Counted from the stretch's first letter, positions 33,159 to 41,993 are shown. The stretch is DNA of 58,535 nucleotides from JABAYQ01 sp049890095 (GCA_049890095.1 JBMHCD010000001.1:1-58535), one strand, 5' to 3'. The notes: generated by a model not told the origin, from the sequence alone. Numbers and translations: made by a program.

Positions 33159-33566
33159 ATGAAGGATAAAATAGAAAAGGTAAAAAAATTTCATGAAGTG
33201 TTTTTGATAGGAAATGAAACACAGCCAAAAGCTAATGTACAGCAAAAAACATATGAGTTGAGGTATAACTTGATGAAAGAAGAAAATGAAGAGTATCTTC
33301 AGGCTTGCAAGGATGGTGATATGGTAGAAATTGCTGATGCTTTGGGCGATTTGCTGTACATATGGTGTGGTACTGTTCTTAAACATGGCATGCAAGAAGT
33401 AATTGGTGAAATTTTTGACGAAATTCAACGAAGTAATATGTCTAAACTGGATGAAAATGGAAAACCTATTTTCAGAGAAGACGGAAAGGTGTTGAAAGGT
33501 AAAGATTATTTTAAACCGAATATTAAGGCAATACTAGAAAAACATGGCTCAAATATTGGTAAGTAA
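33159..33566 (+). CDS. MazG-like nucleotide pyrophosphohydrolase (all-alpha NTP-PPase)
   Basis: This 135-residue protein has the metal-binding pattern of the MazG/HisE superfamily: EENEE (about 44-48) followed by EIADALGDLLY (about 59-69). The C-terminal part contains SNMSKLDENGKPIFREDGK and GKDYFKPN, which occurs in phosphoribosyl-ATP-pyrophosphohydrolase-like single-domain enzymes of phages and Bacteroidota. It probably cleaves an NTP to NMP and PPi. The acetyltransferase gene behind it overlaps its 3' end by 23 bases. Confidence 0.83.
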   Translation: MKDKIEKVKKFHEVFLIGNETQPKANVQQKTYELRYNLMKEENEEYLQACKDGDMVEIADALGDLLYIWCGTVLKHGMQEVIGEIFDEIQRSNMSKLDENGKPIFREDGKVLKGKDYFKPNIKAILEKHGSNIGK

Positions 33567-33978
33567 AGTAGATTTTGTCGATAAAAAATTTGAGATAGCA
33601 CGTAGGATTAGAAAAGAAGTTTTTGTTTTAGAACAGGGGGTAGATCCAGAATTAGAATACGATAAATATGATGAGGAAGCATCTCATTTTTTACTCTCGT
33701 TCGATGGTCAGTATGTTGGTGTAGCAAGAAAAAGATGTACTGAACAAGGAATTAAATTAGAACGGTTTGCAATTATATCTTCTTTCCGAAAAAAAGGCTT
33801 AGGAAGTTTATTCGTGTCTAAACTTTTAGAGCCCGATATAAAATTAGGATACAAACTTTATCTAAATTCTCAAGATCAAGCAGTAGATTTTTATTTGAAA
33901 ACTGGTTTTAAAATAGTTGGAAAACCATTTTATGAAGCCAATATTTTGCACTATAAAATGGAATTTATAGAACAGTAA
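33544..33978 (+). CDS. GNAT family N-acetyltransferase
   Basis: The 144-residue GNAT protein shows the IRKEVFVLEQGVD motif of the ElaA-like branch (about 22-34), acetyl-CoA-binding RKKGLGSLF (about 88-96), and the C-terminal AVDFYLKTGFK strand-helix. The start overlaps the MazG-like gene; no later ATG preserves the first conserved helix. The substrate is unknown. The 3' end overlaps convergent ilvE by 14 bases. Confidence 0.82.
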   Translation: MAQILVSKVDFVDKKFEIARRIRKEVFVLEQGVDPELEYDKYDEEASHFLLSFDGQYVGVARKRCTEQGIKLERFAIISSFRKKGLGSLFVSKLLEPDIKLGYKLYLNSQDQAVDFYLKTGFKIVGKPFYEANILHYKMEFIEQ

Positions 33979-35008
33979 CCCAATTATTTTGGTCTTCTAC
34001 TTTACCATATTGTATGTTGAGTAATCCCTCTTTTAATTCTTTAGCTAAAGTATCTTTGTTAGCATCAAATTCCATTTTGAAATCTTTGTAAGTAATGGAG
34101 TTTACTGGATTAATGGTTACAGCAGTTCCAACTCCAAAAACTTCAGTTAAGGAATTATTTTTATAGGCTTCTGTTAGTTCATATATTGAAACCTTTCTCT
34201 CTTCTACAACTATATTTTTTTGTTTTGCTAAGCGAAGAATGCTGTCGCGTGTTATTCCAGGAAGTATGTTATTGTTTAATAAAGGAGTTACTATTTTATT
34301 ATCAATAACAAACATTATGTTCATGGTTCCAGATTCCTCAATGTATTTATGAGAATACGCATCTGTCCAAATAACTTGAGTGTAGCCTTTCTTTTGTGCA
34401 TTTTTAGTAGGAGCAAAAGCAGCTGCATAGTTTCCGGCAGCTTTGGCAAAACCTGTTCCTCCTTCAGAAGCCCTAGAATAATTTTCTTCGATTATTAGAT
34501 TTGTTTCACCAGCATAATACTTGTCGGTAGGAGAAGTTATAATGCAAAAAATGAACTCATCGGCAGGAGTAGCTCGGATAAATTCGCTGCTTGCAATCAT
34601 AAACGGTCGGATATATAGCGATTGATTTTCTTTTCTAGGGATCCATTTGTCGTCTATCTTAATTAATTGAGTAAGACAATCCATAAAAATATCTTGATCG
34701 ATTGAAGGCATACATAATCTTTGAGCTGATCTATTCAATCGTTTGAAGTTTTCGATGGGTCGAAACAACAGTGTATTGTCGTTACTATCTTTGTAGGCTT
34801 TCATTCCTTCAAACACTGCCTGACCGTAATGAAAAACATGTGTTCCAGGATTAAAACCTAAGGATTGATAGGGTTTAATTTCTGCCTCGCTCCACTTTCC
34901 ATTGCTAAACTTACAAATGGCCATGTGGTCACTAAAAACACGACCAAACTTTAAATTATCAAAATCAATTTTGTCGAATTTTGAGTTTTGATTTAGGGTA
35001 ATTTTCAT
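33965..35008 (-). CDS. ilvE: Branched-chain amino acid aminotransferase
   Basis: This fold-type IV PLP aminotransferase has 347 residues. The PLP lysine is Lys189 in FAKAAGNY, and FHYGQAVFEGMKAY (59-72) and the LPGITRDSILRLA-type segment are conserved. It is of the longer BCAT type (about 350 residues) shared with eukaryotes. It makes or degrades Leu, Ile and Val and can feed branched acyl-CoA metabolism. It starts 19 bases behind the M42 peptidase stop and is probably in one transcript with it. Confidence 0.93.
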   Translation of the reverse strand: MKITLNQNSKFDKIDFDNLKFGRVFSDHMAICKFSNGKWSEAEIKPYQSLGFNPGTHVFHYGQAVFEGMKAYKDSNDNTLLFRPIENFKRLNRSAQRLCMPSIDQDIFMDCLTQLIKIDDKWIPRKENQSLYIRPFMIASSEFIRATPADEFIFCIITSPTDKYYAGETNLIIEENYSRASEGGTGFAKAAGNYAAAFAPTKNAQKKGYTQVIWTDAYSHKYIEESGTMNIMFVIDNKIVTPLLNNNILPGITRDSILRLAKQKNIVVEERKVSIYELTEAYKNNSLTEVFGVGTAVTINPVNSITYKDFKMEFDANKDTLAKELKEGLLNIQYGKVEDQNNWVTVL

Positions 35009-35027
35009 GCAATTAGTTTTTAATCAA

Positions 35028-36107
35028 TTATTTTAAATATCTAAAATCATGGCCATCTTCTATTTTCAACAATGTTTGATAGATTAGTTTAATAACATTT
35101 TCTACATCCTCTTTGTGTACACTTTCTACAGTGGTGTGCATGTAGCGTAATGGTAAAGATATTAGTGCAGAGGCAACCCCACCAGTGGAGTATGCAAAGG
35201 CATCAGTGTCGGTTCCTGTTGCTCTGGATGCAGCAGCTCTTTGAAAAGGGATTTTTCCCGACTTTGCCTGATCAATGATTAGTTTTAATAAGTTGTTTTG
35301 AACAGCAGGACCATAAGTTAGAACTGGGCCTTTTCCACAAAACAGATCTCCCTGATTAATTTTGTTGATCATAGGAGTTTGCGTGTCATGACATACATCG
35401 GTAACTATTGCAACATTAGGTTTAATAGTTTCGGTAATCATCTGAGCACCACGCAAACCCACTTCTTCTTGAACTGAATTGGTAATGTACAATCCGAAAG
35501 GAAGATTTACCTTATTTTCTTTTAACATTTTAGCCACTTGAGCAATCATAAATCCTCCAATTCTGTTGTCTATTGCTCTGGCAACATAAAATTTATTATT
35601 CAGGATAGAAAAAGTATCTTGATAAGTTACAACACATCCTACATGAATACCTAGCTCTTCAACTTCTTCTTTTGTTTGGCATCCACAATCTAAAAATATA
35701 TTGTCCATCTGAGGAGTTTTCTCATCTTTTCCTCTTCTAGTATGAATAGCTGGCCATCCGAAAATAGCTTCTACTAATCCATTTTCGGTATGTATATTTA
35801 CTTTTTTTGATGGTGCAATTTGATGATCTGATCCTCCATTTCTTCTAAGGTAAATAAAACCATCTTTGGTAATATAATGAACAAACCACGATATTTCATC
35901 GGCATGAGCTTCTATTACTACTTTGTATTTTGCTTCAGGGTTTATAACGCCTACAACGGTTCCGTAAGTATCTACAAAATAATCATCTATGTACGGTTTT
36001 AGGTAGTCTAACCATAATTTTTGACCTTCGGATTCAAAACCAGTTGGCGATGGATTATTTAGGTATTTTTCTAAAAACTGTTCTGATTTTTTGTCGATAA
36101 CGTTCAT
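35028..36107 (-). CDS. M42 family metallopeptidase (glutamyl aminopeptidase/endoglucanase-M type)
   Basis: This di-zinc aminopeptidase has 359 residues. Metal and catalytic motifs of M42 are in order: EAHADEISW (about 70-78), the IDNRIGG aspartate, QEEVGLRGA with the catalytic Glu, TDVCHDT, and MHTTVESVH near the C-terminus. There is no signal peptide, so it is a cytosolic tetrahedral peptidase that trims peptides. Coupled with ilvE, it suggests amino acid turnover. Confidence 0.92.
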   Translation of the reverse strand: MNVIDKKSEQFLEKYLNNPSPTGFESEGQKLWLDYLKPYIDDYFVDTYGTVVGVINPEAKYKVVIEAHADEISWFVHYITKDGFIYLRRNGGSDHQIAPSKKVNIHTENGLVEAIFGWPAIHTRRGKDEKTPQMDNIFLDCGCQTKEEVEELGIHVGCVVTYQDTFSILNNKFYVARAIDNRIGGFMIAQVAKMLKENKVNLPFGLYITNSVQEEVGLRGAQMITETIKPNVAIVTDVCHDTQTPMINKINQGDLFCGKGPVLTYGPAVQNNLLKLIIDQAKSGKIPFQRAAASRATGTDTDAFAYSTGGVASALISLPLRYMHTTVESVHKEDVENVIKLIYQTLLKIEDGHDFRYLK

Positions 36108-36142
36108 AATTTTTACGGATTTTTTTGTTGAAAAATAGAGTG

Positions 36143-36150
36143 CAAATTTA
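36143..36150 (-). promoter_or_regulatory. -7 element of the M42 peptidase-ilvE unit
   Basis: TAAATTTG on the - strand lies 35 bases upstream of the peptidase ATG. No TTTG with standard spacing is present. Confidence 0.5.
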
Positions 36151-36174
36151 AAAAAATATATCCATATTTAGGAT

Positions 36175-36846
36175 ATGGCAAATGATAAGCTTAAAATTAG
36201 GATTACCAATGATGGAAGTTCTACGTTATCGTCAAAATTTGAAAACGAGCATTACCATTCAGTACATGGTGCATTGTCTGAATCATTACATGTTTTTATT
36301 CAAAACGGACTATTGCAAATCCATAAAAAAAAGATATCAATTTTAGAAATGGGATTTGGAACAGGATTGAATACGCTTTTAACTTTTATCCACAAGAATA
36401 AGTGTAAGCAAATAAATTATCATTCTATTGAAAGTGATCCAATTGATAGTGCAATGGCTCTAAAATTGAACTATATAGAGCAGCTTAAAATAGAAAAATT
36501 GAAAGATTTTTTTTCTGAAATTCATCATTGTAGCTGGGATGAAAAACATTTCTTAGACCACTCTTTTAATTTCATTAAATGGAAAACTACTATGCAAGAG
36601 GTTTCTTTTACTGAACAGTATGACCTAGTTTACTACGATGCTTTTGGACCAAGAGTTCAGCCAGAATTATGGACTGAAGAACTTTTTTTAAAAATATTTA
36701 ATAGTATGAATGAAGAGGGAGTTTTGGTTACTTATTGTGCAAAAGGAGAAGTTAAACGAATATTAAAAAGAGTTGGTTTTAATGTCAAGTCTTTACCAGG
36801 TCCACCAGGTAAAAGAGAAATGACTCAGGCGATTAAAATTGGATAA
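36175..36846 (+). CDS. mnmD: tRNA (5-methylaminomethyl-2-thiouridine)(34) methyltransferase, MnmD
   Basis: This SAM-dependent methyltransferase has 223 residues. EMGFGTGLNTLLT (about 57-69) forms the SAM loop, and the family-diagnostic YDAFGPRVQPELWTEELF block lies at about 158-175. It corresponds to the methyltransferase half of MnmC; no FAD domain is fused. It completes mnm5s2U at the wobble base of tRNAs for Lys, Glu and Gln. Confidence 0.88.
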   Translation: MANDKLKIRITNDGSSTLSSKFENEHYHSVHGALSESLHVFIQNGLLQIHKKKISILEMGFGTGLNTLLTFIHKNKCKQINYHSIESDPIDSAMALKLNYIEQLKIEKLKDFFSEIHHCSWDEKHFLDHSFNFIKWKTTMQEVSFTEQYDLVYYDAFGPRVQPELWTEELFLKIFNSMNEEGVLVTYCAKGEVKRILKRVGFNVKSLPGPPGKREMTQAIKIG

Positions 36847-36890
36847 AAAAATTCTTTTAATTAATAAATAGGATGTAATCAAAAATTTAA

Positions 36891-36898
36891 TAAATTTG
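36891..36898 (+). promoter_or_regulatory. -7 element of rpsT
   Basis: TAAATTTG, followed by C as in the rRNA promoters at the right end, lies 32 bases upstream of the ATG. Confidence 0.55.
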
Positions 36899-36930
36899 CA
36901 AACCTATTTTAATCAGAAAAATTAAGAAAT

Positions 36931-37182
36931 ATGGCTAATCACAAGTCAGCAAAGAAGAGAATTAGACAGACTGCAAAAAGAAACATTGCAAATAGTTACT
37001 TCCATAAAACTACCAGAAATGCAATGCGTAAGTTAAGAGCGACTACCGACAAAAAAGAAGCGGAAAAATTACTTCCAGCTATAGAATCGATGTTAGATAA
37101 ACTTACAAAGAGAAATATTATACATAAAAATAAAGCAGCTAACTTAAAATCAAAGTTAGCTAAGCATACCAATAGCTTATAA
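36931..37182 (+). CDS. rpsT: 30S ribosomal protein S20
   Basis: This 83-residue, very basic, all-helical protein opens with MANHKSAKKRIRQTAKRN and ends with KAANLKSKLAKHTN, the S20 pattern. It binds 16S rRNA during early 30S assembly. It is monocistronic, with its own -7 element and a terminator 24 bases behind the stop. Confidence 0.98.
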   Translation: MANHKSAKKRIRQTAKRNIANSYFHKTTRNAMRKLRATTDKKEAEKLLPAIESMLDKLTKRNIIHKNKAANLKSKLAKHTNSL

Positions 37183-37205
37183 TACAAAAAGTATTTTTGA
37201 ATAAA

Positions 37206-37235
37206 AGGTTCTTGCGCAAGTAAGAACTTTTTTTT
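37206..37235 (+). terminator. Terminator of rpsT
   Basis: GTTCTT (37208-37213) pairs with AAGAAC (37222-37227) and is followed by eight T. The inner CTTGCGCAAG can extend the structure. Confidence 0.85.
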
Positions 37236-37245
37236 GTTTTAATAT

Positions 37246-37278
37246 TTTGTGAATTATATAGTTAAAACTTTATTTTAG
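37246..37278 (+). promoter_or_regulatory. Promoter of the deacetylase-like/FemAB-like pair
   Basis: TTTG (37246-37249), a 21-base spacer and TATTTTAG (37271-37278; one mismatch to TAnnTTTG) precede the ATG at 37309 by about 30 bases. Confidence 0.5.
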
Positions 37279-37308
37279 CCATAAAGTAGAAGGATTGATT
37301 AGTCGACT

Positions 37309-38610
37309 ATGGTAATTTACACTCCTAAAAAAACAAGTAGAATAGAATATATATTTAATTTAATTTTTAAGGATGTTTTTCGAATTAATTATGAAATTAC
37401 AGAGGATAAAAATTATTTTTTAGCTTGTGAAAAGGAAAAAATAAATTATTCCATGCAACAATTTGATGATGAACTTTTTATAGAAAGTCATGGATTGTTA
37501 ACTGAAATTGAAATAATAGATCAAGAAATTAATTTTTTGAAATGGGACGATTTACCTATTTTCTTTTCTTCAACAAATAAACATACTCTTCCTTTTGATT
37601 TCTTTTCTGCTAGCTTTTATTTAGTTAGCAGGTATGAAGAATATTTACCCCATTTTAAAGATCATTACGATCGATTTATGGCAAAAGAAAGTTTAGCTTA
37701 TCAAAATGACTTTTTACATTTACCACTAATAAATCTTTGGGCTGATAAACTTAAAGAACAGATAATAAAGAAATACCCTCATTTTAATTTTCCTAAAAAA
37801 GAGTTTAAATTTCTTTCTACCATAGACATTGATAATGCTTATTATTATTTAGAAAAAGGTTTTGCAAGAAATTTAGCGTCTTTCGTAAAACATAGTTTAA
37901 AGTTAGAAAAACATGAAATAGTTACGCGATTAAATGTGCTACTAAGTAACAATAAAGATCCATACGACACTTACACTTACCAGCTAAACCTACAAAGAAA
38001 ATATAATTTGGACGTTATATACTTTGTCTTATTGGGGGATTATGGACTAAATGATAAAAATGTTTTGCCTACCAGTAGGAAATTTCAGTTGTTAATCAAA
38101 AACTTATCCGATTTTGCCAAAGTAGGTTTGCATCCGTCATTTAACTCCAATAGCTATAAAACAAAACTCAAAATAGAAAGCGAGCGTTTAGCTAATATCA
38201 CTAAATCTGAAGTAATGTATAGCAGACAACATTTTTTGAAACTCTCTTTACCATCGACTTACAGAAATTTAATAGATTTAGATATTTTTAATGATTATAC
38301 AATGGGTTATGCCGAGTTTCCTGGTTTTAGAGCTTCCATTTGTAATTCCTTCAATTTTTATGATCTAGAGCAAGAAAAAATAACATCTCTTCGAATACAT
38401 CCTTTTTCTATTATGGATGCTACTTTTCGTTATTACCTAAACAAAAATCCAGACGAAAGTTTAGAATTGATTAAAGGAATTATAGATCAAGTAAAAAAGG
38501 TTGACGGTACTTTAATTTCTGTTTGGCATAATGAGACGTGGAGTGATTATAAAGAATGGAAAGGTTGGAAAGAATTGTTTTCTAAAATGGCTGATTATAT
38601 TTACCAATGA
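37309..38610 (+). CDS. Polysaccharide deacetylase-like protein (DUF7033 type)
   Basis: The 433-residue protein has an N-terminal domain (about 1-160) of the kind found in front of Bacteroidota polysaccharide deacetylases, then a NodB-like barrel. Recognisable barrel pieces are STIDIDNAYYY (about 170-180, metal-binding Asp pair), VGLHPSFNS (about 268-276) and SVWHNETWSD near the C-terminus. There is no signal peptide. Residues needed for deacetylation are only partly identifiable, so activity is uncertain. Its stop overlaps the next start (ATGA), which couples it to the FemAB-like gene. Confidence 0.72.
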   Translation: MVIYTPKKTSRIEYIFNLIFKDVFRINYEITEDKNYFLACEKEKINYSMQQFDDELFIESHGLLTEIEIIDQEINFLKWDDLPIFFSSTNKHTLPFDFFSASFYLVSRYEEYLPHFKDHYDRFMAKESLAYQNDFLHLPLINLWADKLKEQIIKKYPHFNFPKKEFKFLSTIDIDNAYYYLEKGFARNLASFVKHSLKLEKHEIVTRLNVLLSNNKDPYDTYTYQLNLQRKYNLDVIYFVLLGDYGLNDKNVLPTSRKFQLLIKNLSDFAKVGLHPSFNSNSYKTKLKIESERLANITKSEVMYSRQHFLKLSLPSTYRNLIDLDIFNDYTMGYAEFPGFRASICNSFNFYDLEQEKITSLRIHPFSIMDATFRYYLNKNPDESLELIKGIIDQVKKVDGTLISVWHNETWSDYKEWKGWKELFSKMADYIYQ

Positions 38611-39488
38611 TAAATTTCGTAACATACGAAAATATTGATTTTGATAAGTGGGACAATTGCATAAGCAATTGTTTTAATAGCAACATTTATGTTCAAAGTT
38701 GGTATTTAAATATTGTCTGTGAGAAATGGCATGCTCTAATTCTAAACGATTATGAAGCAGTTATGCCATTGTATGAAAGAATAAAATGGGGAGTGCCAAC
38801 TATTCGACAGCCACTTTATTGTCAGCAGTTGGGTGTTTTTTCTATAAACACAAACATAGATGTTCTTAAATTTATTGAGTCTATCCCCAAAAAATATAGA
38901 TATATAAATATCAATTTAAATAGACATAATAACTATTCATTCTTTAAAGAAAAAAAAGTAAATCATATTTTGTTTTTGGATGAAGATAAATCTAGAATTC
39001 AAAATAATTATTCCAATAGTACGATTAAAAATATCAATAAAGCATTAGAAAAAGGATTTGCTATTTCTTCTCTAGTTGATAGTTCTATTAAGTTTTGTGA
39101 GCATAAAGCAAAACTTGGTAAATCTTACATGAATAAGAGGCTTTTGGTTGCTCAAGAAAAGATTATAGATCATTGTCTTAAAAATCGAATGGGTAAAATT
39201 TTTTCAGTTTCTTATCAAAATAAAAATTGCTGTTCTATTTTTATTATGATTCATAATAATCGCTTAATCTTACAATCTTCATATACTAATGAAATTGGTA
39301 AAAAAAATGGAGCTTTCTTCTTACTTCTAGATCATATTATTAAACTCGAAGAATACAATAATTTTACTTTAGATTTTGAAGGGTCTGTATTGAAAGGTGT
39401 AGCAAAAAGAAATATTGGCTTTGGTGCTAAGGAAACATTTTATCTAACGTTGGAAGTTCGACGATTTCCTTTTAATTTAATGAAATAG
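38607..39488 (+). CDS. FemAB/GNAT-like acyltransferase, probably envelope-related
   Basis: This 293-residue protein resembles the double-GNAT (FemAB-like, Acetyltransf_6) family: EAVMPLYERIKWG and IRQPLYCQQLGVFS in the first half, YSNSTIKNINKALEKGF in the middle, and KNGAFFLLLDHIIKL plus LDFEGSVLKGVAKRNIGFGA near the C-terminus. Family members transfer amino acids or acyl groups to envelope precursors. The coupling to a deacetylase-like gene fits a surface-polymer role. The substrate is unknown and the Lys/Asn-rich composition makes distant comparison weak. Confidence 0.65.
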   Translation: MINFVTYENIDFDKWDNCISNCFNSNIYVQSWYLNIVCEKWHALILNDYEAVMPLYERIKWGVPTIRQPLYCQQLGVFSINTNIDVLKFIESIPKKYRYININLNRHNNYSFFKEKKVNHILFLDEDKSRIQNNYSNSTIKNINKALEKGFAISSLVDSSIKFCEHKAKLGKSYMNKRLLVAQEKIIDHCLKNRMGKIFSVSYQNKNCCSIFIMIHNNRLILQSSYTNEIGKKNGAFFLLLDHIIKLEEYNNFTLDFEGSVLKGVAKRNIGFGAKETFYLTLEVRRFPFNLMK

Positions 39489-39522
39489 TTAATGTAGATT
39501 TTTTTGAAAATGTCTATATAAT

Positions 39523-40536
39523 CTAATGATTATACAACTTGTAAATCCCTTTTAAAATTTCTTTGAAAGGAGTCATTTTAACTCCTTTGATTCTGTTATC
39601 TTGACTAATATCATATATGATCTCCATATGCAAAAACAAATCTCTGTATGCTTGAAATATGGAAAAGTTTTTATCGTAAATATGTGCAGGTTCAGAGTTT
39701 ACTCCGTTAATTTCTAATATTTTAATATCCTCTCCTTTCATTAACTTTTCTAAGGACTTTACTTTCAAGTCAATTCGTCCATAAAAAAAGTTTGGAATAT
39801 GTGATACTATTTTATTTACAACGCTCAATAATTGTTCGTTGTTTAGATATGAACCATCAATAAATTCTGTACCTCTATTATGATTGCCAATTGGCTCTAG
39901 TAATATTTCTTTATCTTTTTTGAGTATAGTGTTCCACTCTTTTTGAAACTTTTTGCGGAACTCTTTACTTCTCTTACACGCTCTGATGTTATTTTTTATG
40001 AGTTTTTCGTAAGTAGATTTTCCATCTCCCTTTATAGTTAAGAATTTTTTAAGTGTTATGGATGTGATTTTTCGTTGATTTGTTTCTGGAATTTGAGCAA
40101 TTAAAATTCCCATTTCTACAGGGAAATCAATAAATTCCTGAACTAAAAAGTAAGGTCTGGAGGCTTTTTTTAGAAATTCAAATAGTTGTGAAAAATCAGC
40201 AATTTTTTCTACCTCCACACCGCGTTGCCCAGAGTCGGGCTTTACTAATAGCGGAAAATAAAATTGATTTTCTTTAATAACCTTTTCAAGTTCTTGTCTT
40301 GAAATATTTTTATGTATTAAATAGGTTTTGGGAACATATTCATTAGGGATATATTTAAGATAGTCCGATTTTGAGTTTTCTAAGCTTCCACTATATTTCA
40401 TACATGGGTTAACGGTTGTAAAATAAGTGATAGATCTAGCTCTAAACGCTAAAAATAATCCATAAAACAAAACAGGGATATAAAAAATCCAAAATGGCCA
40501 ATATTCATAATAAAGTATTCTCTTTAAACCAGACAT
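39523..40536 (-). CDS. ATP-grasp domain protein with N-terminal membrane segment
   Basis: The 337-residue protein begins with a hydrophobic helix (about 10-33, rich in Trp/Phe/Tyr). An ATP-grasp fold follows: FPLLVKPDSGQRGVEVEKI (about 91-109) contains the first ATP-binding strand, YFLVQEFIDFPVEMG the hinge, and the C-terminal ILEINGVNSEPAHIYD the metal-binding Glu/Asn. This C-terminal motif resembles D-Ala-D-Ala-ligase-like carboxylate-amine ligases. The substrate is unknown. ATG 40536 is preferred; a TTG further up (40548) would overlap the DoxX-like gene, whose stop lies one base before. Confidence 0.72.
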   Translation of the reverse strand: MSGLKRILYYEYWPFWIFYIPVLFYGLFLAFRARSITYFTTVNPCMKYSGSLENSKSDYLKYIPNEYVPKTYLIHKNISRQELEKVIKENQFYFPLLVKPDSGQRGVEVEKIADFSQLFEFLKKASRPYFLVQEFIDFPVEMGILIAQIPETNQRKITSITLKKFLTIKGDGKSTYEKLIKNNIRACKRSKEFRKKFQKEWNTILKKDKEILLEPIGNHNRGTEFIDGSYLNNEQLLSVVNKIVSHIPNFFYGRIDLKVKSLEKLMKGEDIKILEINGVNSEPAHIYDKNFSIFQAYRDLFLHMEIIYDISQDNRIKGVKMTPFKEILKGIYKLYNH

Positions 40537-40537
40537 A

Positions 40538-40951
40538 TTATAAACCAATTGCTTTTTTTATTGAGTTTATTGGATAATTTTTTTTGTAATGTAAAAATAA
40601 AATAATAGTCGAAAAAAGTAAGCAAACAACTGCCATTCCAAAAAGTAAGCCACCATCAGAGTCCACTTGTGTCCATTTAACAACTATGCCTAAATCGGTG
40701 AATAGGTGAGAAAAAATAGCTCCTATCATAATTCCTATGATTGATAAAGTCGATAAAATTTTTGTTTTTGGAAAAAATAATAGCACTGAAACAATAAGTT
40801 CGGCAATTCCTATGCCAATTCTTCCATAAGGTTCTATTCCTAAAGTTGTAAAAATATACGTTGCTTGTGGATGAGCCGTAAACTTATAGAATAGGGATTG
40901 CAATAATATAAATGCAACGATGCCTTGCATAAGTAAAAGTAATTTCTTCAT
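40538..40951 (-). CDS. DoxX/MauE-like membrane protein
   Basis: This 137-residue four-helix membrane protein follows the DoxX pattern: an N-terminal helix, then GIEPYGRIGIGIAELIVSVLLFFP, a third helix (about 70-86) and a C-terminal one (about 102-120). Family members are linked to quinone or thiol redox reactions but mostly uncharacterised. It is sandwiched between a YHS-domain gene whose end overlaps it and an ATP-grasp gene one base behind. Confidence 0.72.
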   Translation of the reverse strand: MKKLLLLMQGIVAFILLQSLFYKFTAHPQATYIFTTLGIEPYGRIGIGIAELIVSVLLFFPKTKILSTLSIIGIMIGAIFSHLFTDLGIVVKWTQVDSDGGLLFGMAVVCLLFSTIILFLHYKKNYPINSIKKAIGL

Positions 40952-41414
40952 GATTTGTATTTTTTTTTGTTCTATTTTTCCAGTTAATATCTGCCTTTGA
41001 TTTTAAATTTTTAGGGTCTTTGTTCCATTTCTCTTTGGTGTCATTAAAATAAGTTTTGTAAAATAAAAATAGTTGATTGTTTGTAATCAAAAAACTTTCT
41101 GGATTTATTCCTACTTCTTCGTTTTTTTCTCCCATTGCATAAGCACACCAACCTCCATATTGAGGCAAATAATAAGTAGGGTTTTTGTCAAATAAATTTT
41201 TATTTTCTGAGGAAACAAAGCGATAAACCGCGCCTTTGTAAGTAGTAGTATACTTTTTTGATCCTTCAACTGCTTTATTTTTTGTAAAATAGGTAGTTAG
41301 ATCATATCCATCTACAGCTAATTTGGAACTATTTAAATTTAAATGATTGTTGTTATTTTGACTAAAAACAGTCAAAGATATAACAAGAGAAAGCGTAATA
41401 GCTAAAATTTTCAT
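40884..41414 (-). CDS. YHS-domain exported protein, 3' end probably frameshifted
   Basis: The protein has a signal peptide (about 1-18) and a YHS-type domain with LAVDGYDLTTYFT, YKGAVYRFVSSENKNLF and LPQYGGWCAYAMGEK. YHS proteins are thought to bind metals. The domain should end near KSADINWK (about residue 145), but the frame runs on through an A5 and an A9 run into 30 odd residues overlapping the DoxX-like gene by 68 bases. One extra A in the first run would stop at TAG right after NWKK; one extra A in the second would give a TGA overlapping the next ATG as ATGA. Either a sequence error or a real frameshift is likely. Confidence 0.72.
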   Translation of the reverse strand: MKILAITLSLVISLTVFSQNNNNHLNLNSSKLAVDGYDLTTYFTKNKAVEGSKKYTTTYKGAVYRFVSSENKNLFDKNPTYYLPQYGGWCAYAMGEKNEEVGINPESFLITNNQLFLFYKTYFNDTKEKWNKDPKNLKSKADINWKNRTKKNTNHEEITFTYARHRCIYIIAIPIL

Positions 41415-41551
41415 GGTTTTATGTTTTATAAATATTTGCTAAAATAATTAAATTTCAAGCTGTATTCAAAATATAAGAACGTAAAATAAAGTTATATGTT
41501 TCATATTCAATTTTAAAATCACGATCTTTGTACCTTCAATATATAATTTTA

Positions 41552-41992
41552 ATGTTAAGTATAATCATTAGCTATCTTTCTGTTTTTTTAGTGAGTATGG
41601 TAAAGTTTTCGTTAGCTTTTCCACTGGCTTTGAGTAATGATTTGTCTTTTTGGCAAACCTTCATGATTTCTTGTTTGGGAGGTGTCTTTGGTGTAGTAAT
41701 ATTTACTTTTTTTACAAAAGTACTTCTAGATTTTTATTTTAAATTATTTCCTTCCAAAAAGAATAAAGAAGAAAAAAAGGATAATTTAAAAATGAGAGTT
41801 GCCAAAAAAGCAATGGATAAATATGGTTTATTTGGAATTGCATTTTTAACACCACTTTTCTTATCTATTCCTGTAGGTACTTTTATTGCATTAAAGTTTT
41901 TCCCAAATAAAATGAAAACATTACCTGTTTTATTCGCTTCTGTTTTGGGTTGGTCATTTTCTATTTCTTTAGCAATTTACTTTTTTGTTTAA
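41552..41992 (+). CDS. Small integral membrane protein, unknown function
   Basis: This 146-residue protein has an N-terminal helix (about 3-25), a Gly-rich second one (about 40-62, MISCLGGVFGVVIFTFF), a Lys/Glu-rich cytoplasmic loop (about 72-96) and two C-terminal helices with GLFGIAFLTPLFLSIPVGTF. The layout is reminiscent of small membrane exporters, but I cannot assign a family. I use ATG 41552; a TTG at 41528 is possible. The next gene starts one base after its stop. Confidence 0.65.
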   Translation: MLSIIISYLSVFLVSMVKFSLAFPLALSNDLSFWQTFMISCLGGVFGVVIFTFFTKVLLDFYFKLFPSKKNKEEKKDNLKMRVAKKAMDKYGLFGIAFLTPLFLSIPVGTFIALKFFPNKMKTLPVLFASVLGWSFSISLAIYFFV

Positions 41993-41993
41993 A

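Noticed and set aside
33117..33428. 103-codon Phe/Leu-rich frame on the - strand
   Set aside because: It is antisense to the MazG-like gene, with low-complexity hydrophobic content typical of reversed AT-rich coding DNA.
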